Shown: positions 1 to 7,741, numbered from the stretch's first letter. The stretch: 21,027 bases of DNA from JAHFUI01 sp041485905 (GCA_041485905.1 JBGPKK010000072.1:1-21027); one strand, 5' to 3'. The notes: generated by a model not told the origin, from the letters alone. Numbers and translations are program-made.

Positions 1-32
1 GCTCCGAACAGATCACTCAGAACGCGCTTCAT
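1..32 (-). CDS. 5' end of an unidentified gene, cut by the window edge
   Basis: Ten codons are visible on the minus strand, reading MKRVLSDLFG, from an ATG at 32-30 and running off the left edge. The start is convincing because a GAGGAGG Shine-Dalgarno sequence lies five bases upstream. The preceding 100 bases contain a TTGACA/TATACT-type promoter in the right orientation. Too little protein is visible to name a function. The gene is divergent from the FAH-family gene at 245. Confidence 0.6.
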   Translation of the reverse strand, partial: MKRVLSDLFG

Positions 33-107
33 CGCGCCTCCTCTTTCTTCCCAGGCCAGGCGGACGGATCCGCAGTTACCCAGACAAAAATGTTGCGACA
101 GCGGGCG

Positions 108-134
108 AGTATAGCAGGAGACCGGGGTTGTCAA
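108..134 (-). promoter_or_regulatory. sigma70-like promoter for the left-edge gene
   Basis: On the minus strand TTGACA (134-129) and TATACT (113-108) are separated by 15 bases. The spacer is short of the optimum 17, but both hexamers are close to consensus. A start near position 100 would leave a leader of about 70 bases before the ATG at 32. Confidence 0.4.
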
Positions 135-244
135 CACGCTGATATTGCAAAGAGTTGCGGGGAATCGCCCCGATCCAATGTTTCAGATCGCGATGGAAAA
201 CCAAGGCGCTGCGATAGACTTTGGCGAGACATGAGGACCCAGCG

Positions 245-1153
245 ATGAAATACGTGACGTACTCCCTTCCCGCCGATCCCACCGCGCGGTTGGGCAGCGT
301 CCGCGGCGAGACCGTCGTGGATGTGAAGAAAGCGGTGGCGGCGAAATGGCCCGGCGCCTGTCCCGGCTCGCTGGCGGAGCTCATTGATGCGGGTCCCAGC
401 GCGTGGCAACGCATGGCGGGTCTGCTCGATCGCGAGCCTTCGTCGGAGACCCACCCGCTCGCCGGCGTCCGCCTCCACGCGCCGACCCCGCGGCCGCGCA
501 AGAACATTTTCTGTCTGGGCCAGAACTACGTCAGCCACATCCAGGAAGCCGCACGTGCGCGCGACCGCCCCTTCAAGATTCCCGAAGTGCCGGTGTTCTT
601 CACCAAGACGCCGACGACGGTGAACGGCCCGTACGATGACGTGCCGTGGGACCTCGCGGTGACCGAACAACTGGACTACGAGGCGGAACTGGGGGTCATC
701 GTCGGGATGAAGGCGAAGAACCTGGTGCGCGCCAGGGCGCTCCCCCATGTGTTCGGGTACACCATCATCAACGACGTCTCGGCCAGAGATGTGCAGCTGA
801 AGCACGTGCAATGGTTCAAGGGCAAGAGTCTGGACGGCTGCTGTCCGATGGGACCGCTCGTCGTCACGGCCGATGAGTTCGGCGATCCGCAGAACAAGCG
901 CATCTCTTGTCGCGTCAACGGCGTGGTGAAGCAGGACGCGACGACCGCCGACATGATCTTTCCGGTCGACGTGATTCTCGAGTTCCTGTCGCGCGGGATG
1001 ACGCTCGATGCGGGCGACATCATCGCCACGGGCACGCCCGAAGGCGTCGGTCTCGGCCGGACTCCGCCGGAATATCTGAACGACGGCGATCTCCTCGAAA
1101 CCGAGATTGAAGGCATCGGGACGATGAAAAACAAGATCGTCGCGACAACCTGA
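245..1153 (+). CDS. fumarylacetoacetate hydrolase family protein
   Basis: 302 residues. This is the FAH fold, whose members hydrolyse, hydrate or isomerise 2-oxo acids during aromatic-acid breakdown. An N-terminal region (1-80) precedes the catalytic domain. The metal site is visible as DYEAELG at 144-150 (E146, E148) and IINDVSARD at 174-182 (D177). KGKSLDGCCPMGP (192-204) and TGTPEGVG (262-269) complete the signature. The ATG at 245 is preferred over a TTG at 221 because GAGGA lies eight bases before it. The exact substrate cannot be read from sequence; acylpyruvase and 2-hydroxyhepta-2,4-diene-1,7-dioate isomerase-type activities are the usual options. It is followed by an NTF2-like gene and faces a decarboxylase-like amidohydrolase, which suggests aromatic acid metabolism. 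That last step is inference. Confidence 0.9.
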   Translation: MKYVTYSLPADPTARLGSVRGETVVDVKKAVAAKWPGACPGSLAELIDAGPSAWQRMAGLLDREPSSETHPLAGVRLHAPTPRPRKNIFCLGQNYVSHIQEAARARDRPFKIPEVPVFFTKTPTTVNGPYDDVPWDLAVTEQLDYEAELGVIVGMKAKNLVRARALPHVFGYTIINDVSARDVQLKHVQWFKGKSLDGCCPMGPLVVTADEFGDPQNKRISCRVNGVVKQDATTADMIFPVDVILEFLSRGMTLDAGDIIATGTPEGVGLGRTPPEYLNDGDLLETEIEGIGTMKNKIVATT

Positions 1154-1155
1154 TG

Positions 1156-1211
1156 GCGCAGTGCACAAGGCGCAATGCGCAATGCACTCGGCATTCGGCA
1201 TTGTGCAGTAC
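1156..1211 (+). repeat. heptamer array, eight units, every unit beginning GC
   Basis: From two bases after the FAH stop to just before the next gene's ribosome binding site, the sequence falls into eight consecutive 7-nt units. All start with GC; examples are GCGCAAT (twice, adjacent) and GCATTCG. The right half is an imperfect reverse complement of the left half: GCGCAATGCGCAATGC at 1170-1185 against GCATTCGGCATTGTGC at 1191-1206. A folded transcript would therefore form a hairpin. Confidence 0.75.
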
Positions 1212-1222
1212 ACGGAGGCAGC

Positions 1223-1840
1223 ATGTCCGATCAACTCGCCGCCGACCGGCTCGCGATCCGCGAAACCGTCGAAAACTGGGTGCTGTGGCGCGACGCCGGC
1301 GACTGGGACCGCTTTGCGACCGTGTGGCACACGGACGGCTGGATGACGGCGACCTGGTTTCAGGGACCGGCGCGGCGGTTCATCGACGTCAGCCGCGAAG
1401 GATTCGACAAGGGCGTCAACATCCTGCATCGTCTAAGCGGGTTCACGTGCGACGTGGTCGGCGTGCGCGCGGTCTCGCAGGTCAAGATGACGATCGACCA
1501 GCGCGCGCTGGTGGACGGCGTGCTGGCCGACGTCGTGTGCACGGGCCGCTTCTACGATTTCTTCGAGAAGCGCGACGGCCGGTGGGCGATCGTGAGGCGC
1601 CAGCCGATCTACGAAAAAGACCGGCTCGATCCCGTCGATCCGTCAGCGACGCTCGTGCTCGACGCCGCACAGCTTGCACGATTCCCCGAAGGCTATCGGC
1701 ACCTCGCCTACCTGCAATCGAAGAACGGATTCACTGTCAAACAGGGGTTGCCGGGCCTGCGAGGACCAGAGGTGCAAAAACTCTACAGTGAGGGTCGCGC
1801 GTGGCTGGCGGGGTCTGCGCGACCCGGCGAGCCCCTCTAG
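1223..1840 (+). CDS. nuclear transport factor 2 (SnoaL-like) family protein
   Basis: 205 residues. The N-terminal 130 residues look like a single NTF2/SnoaL cone: helix with AIRETVENWVLWRDAGDWDRF, then a strand with DGWMTATWFQGPA, and later GRFYDFFEKRDGRWAIVRRQPIYEKDRLDPVDP. The C-terminal 60 residues (FPEGYRHLAYLQ and PGLRGPEVQKLY) look like a conserved extension of this subfamily. NTF2-like proteins include isomerases, dehydratases and ligand-binding proteins; no specific reaction is established by what is visible. The start at 1223 is supported by GGAGG at 1214-1218. The gene lies 69 bases after the FAH-family gene, separated by the heptamer array, and could be co-transcribed with it. Its TAG shares the palindrome CTAG with the stop of the opposing gene. 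Confidence 0.85.
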   Translation: MSDQLAADRLAIRETVENWVLWRDAGDWDRFATVWHTDGWMTATWFQGPARRFIDVSREGFDKGVNILHRLSGFTCDVVGVRAVSQVKMTIDQRALVDGVLADVVCTGRFYDFFEKRDGRWAIVRRQPIYEKDRLDPVDPSATLVLDAAQLARFPEGYRHLAYLQSKNGFTVKQGLPGLRGPEVQKLYSEGRAWLAGSARPGEPL

Positions 1841-2811
1841 CATTGCAATTTGAATAGCGCGACTGCGTTCTGGCGGCCAATCTTCGCGCGATCGGCCTCC
1901 GGAATCTCCGCATGGTCGAACCAGGTCGCGGCATCGACCGTGCTCTCGAACGGATAGTCCACCGAGAACAACACGCGATCTGAGCCCATCTCCGCCAGCG
2001 CGTCGACGAGTGTGGGCGTATGGAAATTGCCGCTCGTCGTGAGATAGAAATTCGCGCGGAGGTACTCGCGCATGGTTCGTCGCGCACGCATACCCCGAGA
2101 TGACTTGGCAAGGCGATGGTCCACACGCCAGATGTTGTACGGCAGGCCTTCGCCGAGATGCCCGAGGATGATCGTGAGCCGTGGGAAGCGGTCCAGCAGG
2201 CCGCTGGCCATCAGCCGCAGCGCATGAGTGGCGGTTTCGACGCCGAACGCCCAGACCGGACCGAGCAACCACGGGTGTCCGTCGTAGATCGGCTCGCGGG
2301 CCGGGAGCGGATCACGCGGATGCAGATAGAACGGAACCCCGAGCTCCTCGACCGTCGCCCAGAACGGCAGATACGACGGGTCGTCGTAGTAGACAACATG
2401 GCCGGGGCTGCCCACTTGAGAGAAGCCGTTGACCAGCGCGCCCTTGAACCCGAGCCGCGTCACGCAGCGCGTGAGCTCGGTTGCGGCCGCCTCCGGATCC
2501 TGCATCGGCAGCGCGGCAAAACCGGCGAATCGATCCGGCTCCGCGCGGACGGCTTCTTCGAGCCGATCGTTGGCGCGCCGGGCCACGGCGACCGCCTCGC
2601 CGGGGTCGTGGATCTCCTGAATGCCGGGGGCGTTCAGCGACAGGATCGCGAGGTCGATTCCATGTCGGTCCATCTCCGACAGTCGGAGGTCGTGGAGGTC
2701 CAGCAGCCGTTTCTGCAGGTCGGGCCACGAGTCGTCCACCGCGTATTTCTGCGATGTGCGCAGCGTGTCGGGGATGGCGAAATGCTCCTCGAGCGCAATC
2801 GTGCCGGCCAT
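1837..2811 (-). CDS. amidohydrolase-family decarboxylase, gamma-resorcylate decarboxylase-like
   Basis: 324 residues, a TIM-barrel metal enzyme of the ACMSD/dihydroxybenzoate decarboxylase group. Reading along it, the protein matches what I recall of bacterial gamma-resorcylate (2,6-dihydroxybenzoate) decarboxylase closely. It has IALEEHFAIPDTL at the N-terminus with E8 and H10, FYLHPR with H164, GHPWLLGPVWAF, ILGHLGEGLPY with H218 and E221, TTSGNF, and LFSVDYPFE with D285. E8, H10, H164 and the late Asp are the metal and catalytic residues of that family. The likely reaction is non-oxidative, reversible decarboxylation of a hydroxybenzoate. The substrate is inferred; 2,3-dihydroxybenzoate or a related acid is possible. 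The gene starts 21 bases after the glpX stop, so it is probably last in that operon. No strong ribosome binding site is visible. Confidence 0.88.
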   Translation of the reverse strand: MAGTIALEEHFAIPDTLRTSQKYAVDDSWPDLQKRLLDLHDLRLSEMDRHGIDLAILSLNAPGIQEIHDPGEAVAVARRANDRLEEAVRAEPDRFAGFAALPMQDPEAAATELTRCVTRLGFKGALVNGFSQVGSPGHVVYYDDPSYLPFWATVEELGVPFYLHPRDPLPAREPIYDGHPWLLGPVWAFGVETATHALRLMASGLLDRFPRLTIILGHLGEGLPYNIWRVDHRLAKSSRGMRARRTMREYLRANFYLTTSGNFHTPTLVDALAEMGSDRVLFSVDYPFESTVDAATWFDHAEIPEADRAKIGRQNAVALFKLQC

Positions 2812-2832
2812 GTGTCCCGAAACCGGCCTGCC

Positions 2833-3828
2833 TTAGAACCTGATCTTCACGTTGCCGCGCGTCGTGACGTGAATGCTGTCGATGAAGCGGATCCGGTGGG
2901 GCGCGTTCTGCATGATCAGCGAGCTCGTCCGGGTGCCGTCGCCGAAAAACCGGACGCCGCGCATCAGTGATCCGTCGGTGACGCCGGTCGCCGCAAAAAT
3001 GACCTCCTCGCCCGGGGCCAGATCTTTGGCGCGGTAAATCCTCTTGATGTCCTTGATCCCCATCGCACGGCAGCGCGCTTCGTGCTCCGGCTTGCTGACA
3101 ACGAGGCGGGCGAAGATGTCGCCGTTCAGGCACCGCATCGCCGCGGCGCACAGCACGCCTTCGGGCGCCCCGCCCGTGCCCATCACCGCATGCACGCCCG
3201 AACCGACCACGGCCGCCGCGATGCCCGCGGACAGATCGCCGTCCCCAATCAGACGGATGCGCGCGCCAGTGGCGCGGATGTCGGCAATCAACTGTTCGTG
3301 GCGCGGCCGCTCGAGAACGACGACGACCAGGTCCTCGACATGGCGCCCGAGACAGCGTGCGATCGCCCTCAGGTTCTCGTGAACCGGCGCGTCGAGATCG
3401 ACGGCGTCCTTCGAGCTCGGGCCGACGACCAGTTTTTCCATATAGAGATCGGGCGCGTGGAGCAGGCCGCCCTTGTCCGACGCGGCAAGGACCGCAATCG
3501 CGTTGGGAGCGCCGGTCGCGCAGAGGTTCGTGCCTTCCAGCGGATCGACGGCGATGTCTACGGCGTCGTAGTGCGCCTCGGTCGGCTTTGCGCCCTTGGC
3601 ATGCGGCAGCCCGACTTTCTCGCCGATGAAGAGCATCGGCGCCTCGTCGCGCTCGCCCTCACCGATCACAATCGTGCCGTCGATGGGCACCGTGTCCATG
3701 ACCTGCCGCATCGCCTCGACCGCGACGTGGTCGGATTTGTGGCGGTCGCCCTGCCCCATCGTGTGCGCGCAGGCGATCGCCGCCTGTTCGACGACGCGCA
3801 GAAATTCGAGCGAGAGGTCTGAATCCAT
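2833..3828 (-). CDS. glpX: class II fructose-1,6-bisphosphatase
   Basis: 331 residues, the full length of GlpX. It hydrolyses fructose 1,6-bisphosphate to fructose 6-phosphate in gluconeogenesis. The family signature is intact: IGEGERDEAPMLFIGEKVG (55-73), DPLEGTN (95-101), and later GTGGAPEGVLCAAAMRCLNG and FAATGVTDGSLMRGVRFFGDG. Metal-binding acidic residues including D33, E57 and D95 are present. The ATG at 3828 is preceded by AAAAGGA at a good distance. The upstream gap to the acyl-CoA dehydrogenase is only 24 bases and consists mostly of a heptamer array. The downstream gap to the decarboxylase is 21 bases, so co-transcription is likely although the functions are not obviously linked. 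Confidence 0.95.
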   Translation of the reverse strand: MDSDLSLEFLRVVEQAAIACAHTMGQGDRHKSDHVAVEAMRQVMDTVPIDGTIVIGEGERDEAPMLFIGEKVGLPHAKGAKPTEAHYDAVDIAVDPLEGTNLCATGAPNAIAVLAASDKGGLLHAPDLYMEKLVVGPSSKDAVDLDAPVHENLRAIARCLGRHVEDLVVVVLERPRHEQLIADIRATGARIRLIGDGDLSAGIAAAVVGSGVHAVMGTGGAPEGVLCAAAMRCLNGDIFARLVVSKPEHEARCRAMGIKDIKRIYRAKDLAPGEEVIFAATGVTDGSLMRGVRFFGDGTRTSSLIMQNAPHRIRFIDSIHVTTRGNVKIRF

Positions 3829-3840
3829 CGCGGTCCTTTT

Positions 3841-3868
3841 GAGTTTTCAGTTCTAAGTTTTCACTTCC
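3841..3868 (-). repeat. heptamer array overlapping the acyl-CoA dehydrogenase 3' end
   Basis: Four 7-nt units in register on the plus strand (GAGTTTT, CAGTTCT and two more) fill the gap between the acyl-CoA dehydrogenase and glpX. On the coding strand they supply the last four residues (EVKT) and the TAG stop of the dehydrogenase. They then run to the glpX ribosome binding site. The base pattern resembles the array at 5739-5815. Confidence 0.55.
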
Positions 3869-5064
3869 CTATAGGGCGGCAGCTCACATCGGGTGGGCCG
3901 GTCCGAACGGTAGCCGAGCAGGTAGTCGGCCTGCATCAGTTTGTGGACCTCGCGCGTACCCTCGTAGATGACGGCGCCTTTGCAGTTACGGTAGAAGCGG
4001 CCGACCGGATACTCATCCGAGTACCCGTTGGCGCCGTGGATTTGCACGGCGTCGCCCGCGGCCCGCTCCGAAGCGACGGTGGCGAACCATTTGGCGAGAC
4101 CCGTCTCGCGCGTGTTGCGGCGGCCCTGGTTCTTCAGCCAGCCGGCGCGCAGCCAGAGCAGCCGCGAGACCTGATAGTCCGACTCCATCTGCGCCAGCAT
4201 TTCCTTCACCAGTTGATGCTGCCCGATCTCGACGCCGAAGGTCCGGCGCTCTGCCGCGTACTTGACGCTGGCATCGCGGCAGGCACGAATCAGCCCGGTG
4301 GCGCCCGCGGCCACGGTGAACCGTCCCTGGTCGAGCGCGAACATCGCGATCTTGAAGCCTTCGCCCGGCTGGCCCAGCAGGTTGGCGTCGGGGACTTCCA
4401 CGTCCTCCATCTTGAACGAGCCGGTGTTGCCGGCCAGAATTCCCCACTTTTCCTTCATCGGGGTGCTCGAAAATCCCTTGAACGCGCGCTCGACGATGAA
4501 AGCGCCGATTCCTGAGGGGTCGCGATCCTTCTTTTTCTGGAGATCCGTCCACGCGAATACGAGGAAATTATCCGCGACGTCGGCGAGCGAGATCCACGTC
4601 TTCTCACCCGTCAGCAAATACCGATCGCCTTTCTTAATCGCGACGGACTGGATGGCACGCGCGTCACTGCCGGCCGACGGCTCGGTGAGGGCGTAGCCGC
4701 CGATCTTCTTCCCCTGCGCCTGGGGCACGAGATAGCGCTGCTTCTGGTCCTCGCTGCCCCAGGTCAGGAGCGTCAGGCAGTTGAGGCCCGCGTGAACCGA
4801 CATGATGACGCGAAGCGACGTGTCCACGTATTCGAGCTCCTCGCTCGCGAGGCCGAGCGAGATGTAATCCATGCCGGCGCCGCCGTACTGCTGCGGCACC
4901 GAGATGCCGAGCAGTCCAAGCGACGCCATACCCGACAGGACAGCGGGATCGAAGCGGTGTTCGCGATCGAGATCGTGAATCCCTGGCGCGACCTCGCGGC
5001 CGGCCCACTCACGCACCGACCGCTCGAGCAGACTCTGCTCCTCGGTGAGATCGAAGTCCATCAT
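3853..5064 (-). CDS. acyl-CoA dehydrogenase
   Basis: 403 residues, normal length for the FAD-dependent family, which oxidises acyl-CoA to the trans-2-enoyl-CoA and passes electrons to ETF. The N-terminal helical domain (about 1-118) has LGLLGISVPQQYGGAGMDYISLGL. The beta domain has YALTEPSAGSDA (124-135), which contacts FAD, and WGILAGNTGSF. The C-terminal domain has GANGYSDEYP (344-353) and the catalytic base E368 in VIYEGTREVHKL. The sub-type is not certain; the sequence resembles short- or branched-chain acyl-CoA dehydrogenases. Two adjacent ATG codons (5064 and 5061) can serve as start, neither with a strong ribosome binding site. The last codons lie inside a heptamer array, so the C-terminal EVKT is repeat-derived rather than conserved. 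Confidence 0.93.
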   Translation of the reverse strand: MMDFDLTEEQSLLERSVREWAGREVAPGIHDLDREHRFDPAVLSGMASLGLLGISVPQQYGGAGMDYISLGLASEELEYVDTSLRVIMSVHAGLNCLTLLTWGSEDQKQRYLVPQAQGKKIGGYALTEPSAGSDARAIQSVAIKKGDRYLLTGEKTWISLADVADNFLVFAWTDLQKKKDRDPSGIGAFIVERAFKGFSSTPMKEKWGILAGNTGSFKMEDVEVPDANLLGQPGEGFKIAMFALDQGRFTVAAGATGLIRACRDASVKYAAERRTFGVEIGQHQLVKEMLAQMESDYQVSRLLWLRAGWLKNQGRRNTRETGLAKWFATVASERAAGDAVQIHGANGYSDEYPVGRFYRNCKGAVIYEGTREVHKLMQADYLLGYRSDRPTRCELPPYREVKT

Positions 5065-5090
5065 TCGCGTGCGGCCGGAGATGCTATCAC

Positions 5091-5735
5091 TCAGGCAGGT
5101 TTTCTGAACATGATCTCGCGAAGGTTGTTCTTGAGGAGCACCGAATCGGACACGCCTAGCGACGGGAACAACCGGATGATGTCGCGGTTGAGGAGCACCG
5201 TCTGGCGGCCCCGCGCGGCCGGGTACGACCGGTATTTCAGGTTGACCTCGTCGACGATGATGTACTTCGTGTAGCGCGCGGCGGCGGCGGGCGTCGTGCC
5301 GAAGAAACCGAGCAGCGCGCCGTCAGGCCGCAGCACGCGCGTGAGCTGGTTGGCGAGCGCCTGCGCGGCGGGACGCTGAAGGTAGTCGAAGATGTCCCAG
5401 CACAGCACGCCGTCGACCGATCCGGACAGCTGCGCAAAACGCGACGTCAGGAACGCCGGCAGCGCGTCGATCGTCTGGGCGCGGGTGTGTCGCTCGACAT
5501 CGCTGAAGATGTCCTCGACGAGAATCTTGCAGCCAAGCTGTTCGCCGAAGAAGCTCACGTTGCTGCCGACGACCGGTCCGAGATCCAGCAGGACCGGCGA
5601 GTCGTGCGATGTCAGGCAGGCGAGAAATTTACAAAGGACTTTGGTGGAGAAAACGGGATCGTCGGCCGCCGCCGTCGCAGCCTCGGACGCGTCGGGCTCG
5701 CTTCTGCGGGCTGCGATGCGGTCTAGCAGGCCCAT
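5091..5735 (-). CDS. class I SAM-dependent methyltransferase
   Basis: 214 residues. Motif I is readable as LLDLGPVVGS (49-58), followed by an acidic residue pair at the end of strand 2 (VEDIFSD, 73-79). Motif IV-like VLCWDIFDYL is at 110-119, and strand 5 has VLRPDGALLGFFG. This is a Rossmann methyltransferase. The acceptor is unknown. The ATG at 5735 (MGLLDRIAARR) is chosen over an in-frame TTG at 5747, because everything upstream of 5736 is a repeat array. No Shine-Dalgarno sequence is visible, possibly because the array replaced the native leader. It sits between bactofilin and the acyl-CoA dehydrogenase (26-base gap), all in one orientation. Confidence 0.82.
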   Translation of the reverse strand: MGLLDRIAARRSEPDASEAATAAADDPVFSTKVLCKFLACLTSHDSPVLLDLGPVVGSNVSFFGEQLGCKILVEDIFSDVERHTRAQTIDALPAFLTSRFAQLSGSVDGVLCWDIFDYLQRPAAQALANQLTRVLRPDGALLGFFGTTPAAAARYTKYIIVDEVNLKYRSYPAARGRQTVLLNRDIIRLFPSLGVSDSVLLKNNLREIMFRKPA

Positions 5736-5738
5736 AGA

Positions 5739-5815
5739 AAAAGGCAAAAGTTAAAAGGCAAAAGGAAACTTCTCAACTTCACTTTGCCTCTTGCCTTCTA
5801 ACTTCTGACTTCCGT
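5739..5815 (-). repeat. heptamer inverted array between bactofilin and methyltransferase
   Basis: Eleven 7-nt units in register fill the whole gap from the bactofilin stop (5817-5815) to within four bases of the methyltransferase ATG. Left units are A-rich (AAAAGGC twice, AAAAGTT) and right units are pyrimidine-rich (CTCTTGC, CTTCTAA). On the bactofilin strand the segment AAGTTAGAAGGCAAGAGG is nearly the same as the reverse complement of the other arm. The transcript can therefore fold into an imperfect hairpin of about 18 pairs. Confidence 0.75.
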
Positions 5816-6372
5816 TAGACACCGACACGCTGGTGGCCCGTCGGGGCTGGCGGGTTCGGAGCCGTCGCTGGCGCCGCCGAGACGGCAGGCTGCGGAGCCG
5901 TCGCCGGCTTGGGCTGCCCGGGCGCGGCGGCCTTGCGCTGCATGTCGACGGTGCCGCGGAAATGCGCCCCTTCGGCAATCGCGACCCGCGGCGAGATGAT
6001 GTCGCCGTCAACCGATCCGTTGTCCCGGATGTCGACCTTGTCGCTCGCCGTCACGTTGCCGGTCACTTCGCCGAGCACGATGACCGATTTGGCGAACACC
6101 TGCGCCTTGATGCGGCCGTTGGGACCGATCGTCAGCACGTGATCGCGGAGCTGAATCGTCCCCTCGACATGGCCCTCGATGGTCAGGTCCTCACTCCCGT
6201 TCAGCTCGCCCTTGATGACGACCGATTTTCCGATGTTCACAATATCCTTCTCCATGCCATGGGTCGCCGCGGCTCGATGATCAGGAGCCCCGGTGGATGT
6301 TGGGACGTGCGGCTGAGGGGCCGCCGTCGGTTGTCCGCTCGCCGGTCGGACCGCTTCATCGCGTTTCCACAT
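5815..6372 (-). CDS. bactofilin (polymer-forming cytoskeletal protein)
   Basis: 185 residues. A disordered Pro/Ala N-terminus (1-39) leads into the bactofilin beta-helix at about 42-146. The hallmarks are VNIGKSVVIKGELNGSEDLTIEGHVEGTI, IGPNGRIKAQVFAKSVIVLGEVTGNVTASDKVDI and GSVDGDIISPRVAIAEGAHFRGTVDM. A Pro/Ala tail (147-185) follows. Bactofilins polymerise without nucleotide into filaments on the inner membrane and scaffold envelope-shaping or polar proteins. MEKDIVNIG starts at residue 40, so an internal ATG is possible, but the ATG at 6372 has GGAGG five bases before it. A near-consensus promoter lies about 75 bases upstream. It is probably the first gene of the minus-strand run down to 1837. 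Confidence 0.93.
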   Translation of the reverse strand: MWKRDEAVRPASGQPTAAPQPHVPTSTGAPDHRAAATHGMEKDIVNIGKSVVIKGELNGSEDLTIEGHVEGTIQLRDHVLTIGPNGRIKAQVFAKSVIVLGEVTGNVTASDKVDIRDNGSVDGDIISPRVAIAEGAHFRGTVDMQRKAAAPGQPKPATAPQPAVSAAPATAPNPPAPTGHQRVGV

Positions 6373-6445
6373 GTAATCCTCCGCCTGTCCTTTTCCCAGG
6401 GCGCCAGGGTTGCTGCCGTGTGAGCCGGGGATGGTAAGTCCTGCC

Positions 6446-6474
6446 AGTATAAGGAAGGCCTCTAAAGTTGTCTA
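6446..6474 (-). promoter_or_regulatory. sigma70-type promoter for the bactofilin operon
   Basis: On the minus strand TAGACA (6474-6469) and TATACT (6451-6446) are separated by exactly 17 bases, each with five of six consensus positions. Transcription would begin near 6439 and leave about 66 bases of leader before the bactofilin ATG at 6372. Confidence 0.55.
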
Positions 6475-6565
6475 GTCCTTTTGTTACCGATGGTTGCGGG
6501 ATTTCGCCCTTCACCAAGAGTGGAACCACGCGGCGGTCCCCGCCGAGTACAATAGGGGGTTCATG

Positions 6566-7741
6566 ATGCGCGTCTATTTCGACTACAACGCGACGACCCC
6601 CCTCGCGCCCGAGGTGATCGAGGCCGTTACCGTGTCGACGCGCGACCAGTTCGGCAACGCGTCGAGCGTGCATCACTTCGGACAGCGGGCCAAAGCCGCG
6701 ATCGACGAAGCGCGCTCGGCGGTCGCGGCGCTGATCCACGCCGACCCCTCGGCGATTGTCTATACGAGCGGCGGGACCGAGTCCGACAATTTCGCCATCC
6801 GCGGCGCGGCCGATGCGCTCGAGCCGAGCAGGCGCCGTCATCTGATTGCGAGCGGCATCGAACACGAGGCCGTGCTGAACACGTTCAAGGCGCTGGCGCG
6901 GCGTGGATGGCAGACGACCCTGATTCCCGTCGATCACACCGGCATCGTCGATCCCGATCGGTTGCGAGAGCTCGTGACCGCGGACACGGCCCTCGTGTCG
7001 GTGATGCACGCGAACAACGAGATCGGCACGATTCAGCCGATCGCGGAGCTGGCCGCGATCGCGCACGAGCAGGGTGCGCTCATGCACACCGACGCGGTGC
7101 AATCGGTCGGCAAGATCCCGGTCGACGTCCGGTCGCTCGCGGTCGATCTGCTGTCGTTGTCGGCGCACAAGTTCAACGGTCCCAAAGGCGCAGGCGCGTT
7201 GTGGATCAAGCGCGGCACGCGTATGCAGCCGATTTTGACCGGCGGTAAACATGAACGCAGCCGCCGCGCGGGAACGGAGAATGTTCCGGCGCTGGCCGGA
7301 ATGGGTGTCGCCGCGCAGCTGGCGATCGGCAAGCTCGCGTCCGAAGGCGCACGTGTCGGCGCATTGCGGGATCGGCTGGAGGACGGGATCCTGCGCGCGG
7401 TCCCCGGCACGGTGGTCAATGGCGAGCGAACGCGCCGCGTGCCCAACACAACCAACATCAGCTTCGACCGCGTCGAAGCCGAGAGCCTGTTGATCGCGCT
7501 GGATCTCGAAGGCATTGCCGTCTCGACCGGGTCGGCCTGTTCGTCCGGCACGCTGGAGCCGTCGCACGTGCTGCGCGCGATGGGGCTGCCCACCCGTCGC
7601 ACACAGAATTCGCTGCGCTTCAGCCTCGGGTTGTTTTCGACCGAAGAGGAAGTCGATCGCGTGATCGACGTGCTGCCGAGAGTCGTGGAGAAACTGCGCT
7701 CGCTGACGCAAAAACCAGCGCCTCAGCATCTGGTCATTTAG
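6566..7741 (+). CDS. cysteine desulfurase (NifS/IscS type)
   Basis: 391 residues. This PLP enzyme converts cysteine to alanine and carries the sulfur as a persulfide for Fe-S clusters and thiolated tRNA. Visible are VYFDYNATTPL at the start, TSGGTESDN (67-75), the PLP lysine K202 in SAHKFNGPKGAG, RAGTENV (234-240), and the persulfide cysteine C325 in STGSACSSGTLEPSHVL. The short loop after C325 is typical of the NifS/IscS group rather than SufS. An ATG at 6563 precedes the one chosen; 6566 gives better spacing from the purine-rich AGGGGG at 6554-6559. MnmA follows 93 bases later and is the expected sulfur acceptor. The final four codons and stop (HLVI, TAG) are encoded by an octamer array. 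Confidence 0.94.
   Translation: MRVYFDYNATTPLAPEVIEAVTVSTRDQFGNASSVHHFGQRAKAAIDEARSAVAALIHADPSAIVYTSGGTESDNFAIRGAADALEPSRRRHLIASGIEHEAVLNTFKALARRGWQTTLIPVDHTGIVDPDRLRELVTADTALVSVMHANNEIGTIQPIAELAAIAHEQGALMHTDAVQSVGKIPVDVRSLAVDLLSLSAHKFNGPKGAGALWIKRGTRMQPILTGGKHERSRRAGTENVPALAGMGVAAQLAIGKLASEGARVGALRDRLEDGILRAVPGTVVNGERTRRVPNTTNISFDRVEAESLLIALDLEGIAVSTGSACSSGTLEPSHVLRAMGLPTRRTQNSLRFSLGLFSTEEEVDRVIDVLPRVVEKLRSLTQKPAPQHLVI

Noticed and set aside
131..1429. Long open frame of 432 codons on the minus strand across the FAH-family and NTF2-like genes
   Set aside because: It is antisense to two well-recognised proteins, has Arg/His/Asp-rich composition typical of high-GC shadow frames, and has no domain.
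6356..7729. 457-codon minus-strand frame opposite the cysteine desulfurase
   Set aside because: Fully antisense to a gene with intact catalytic residues; shadow of GC-rich codons.
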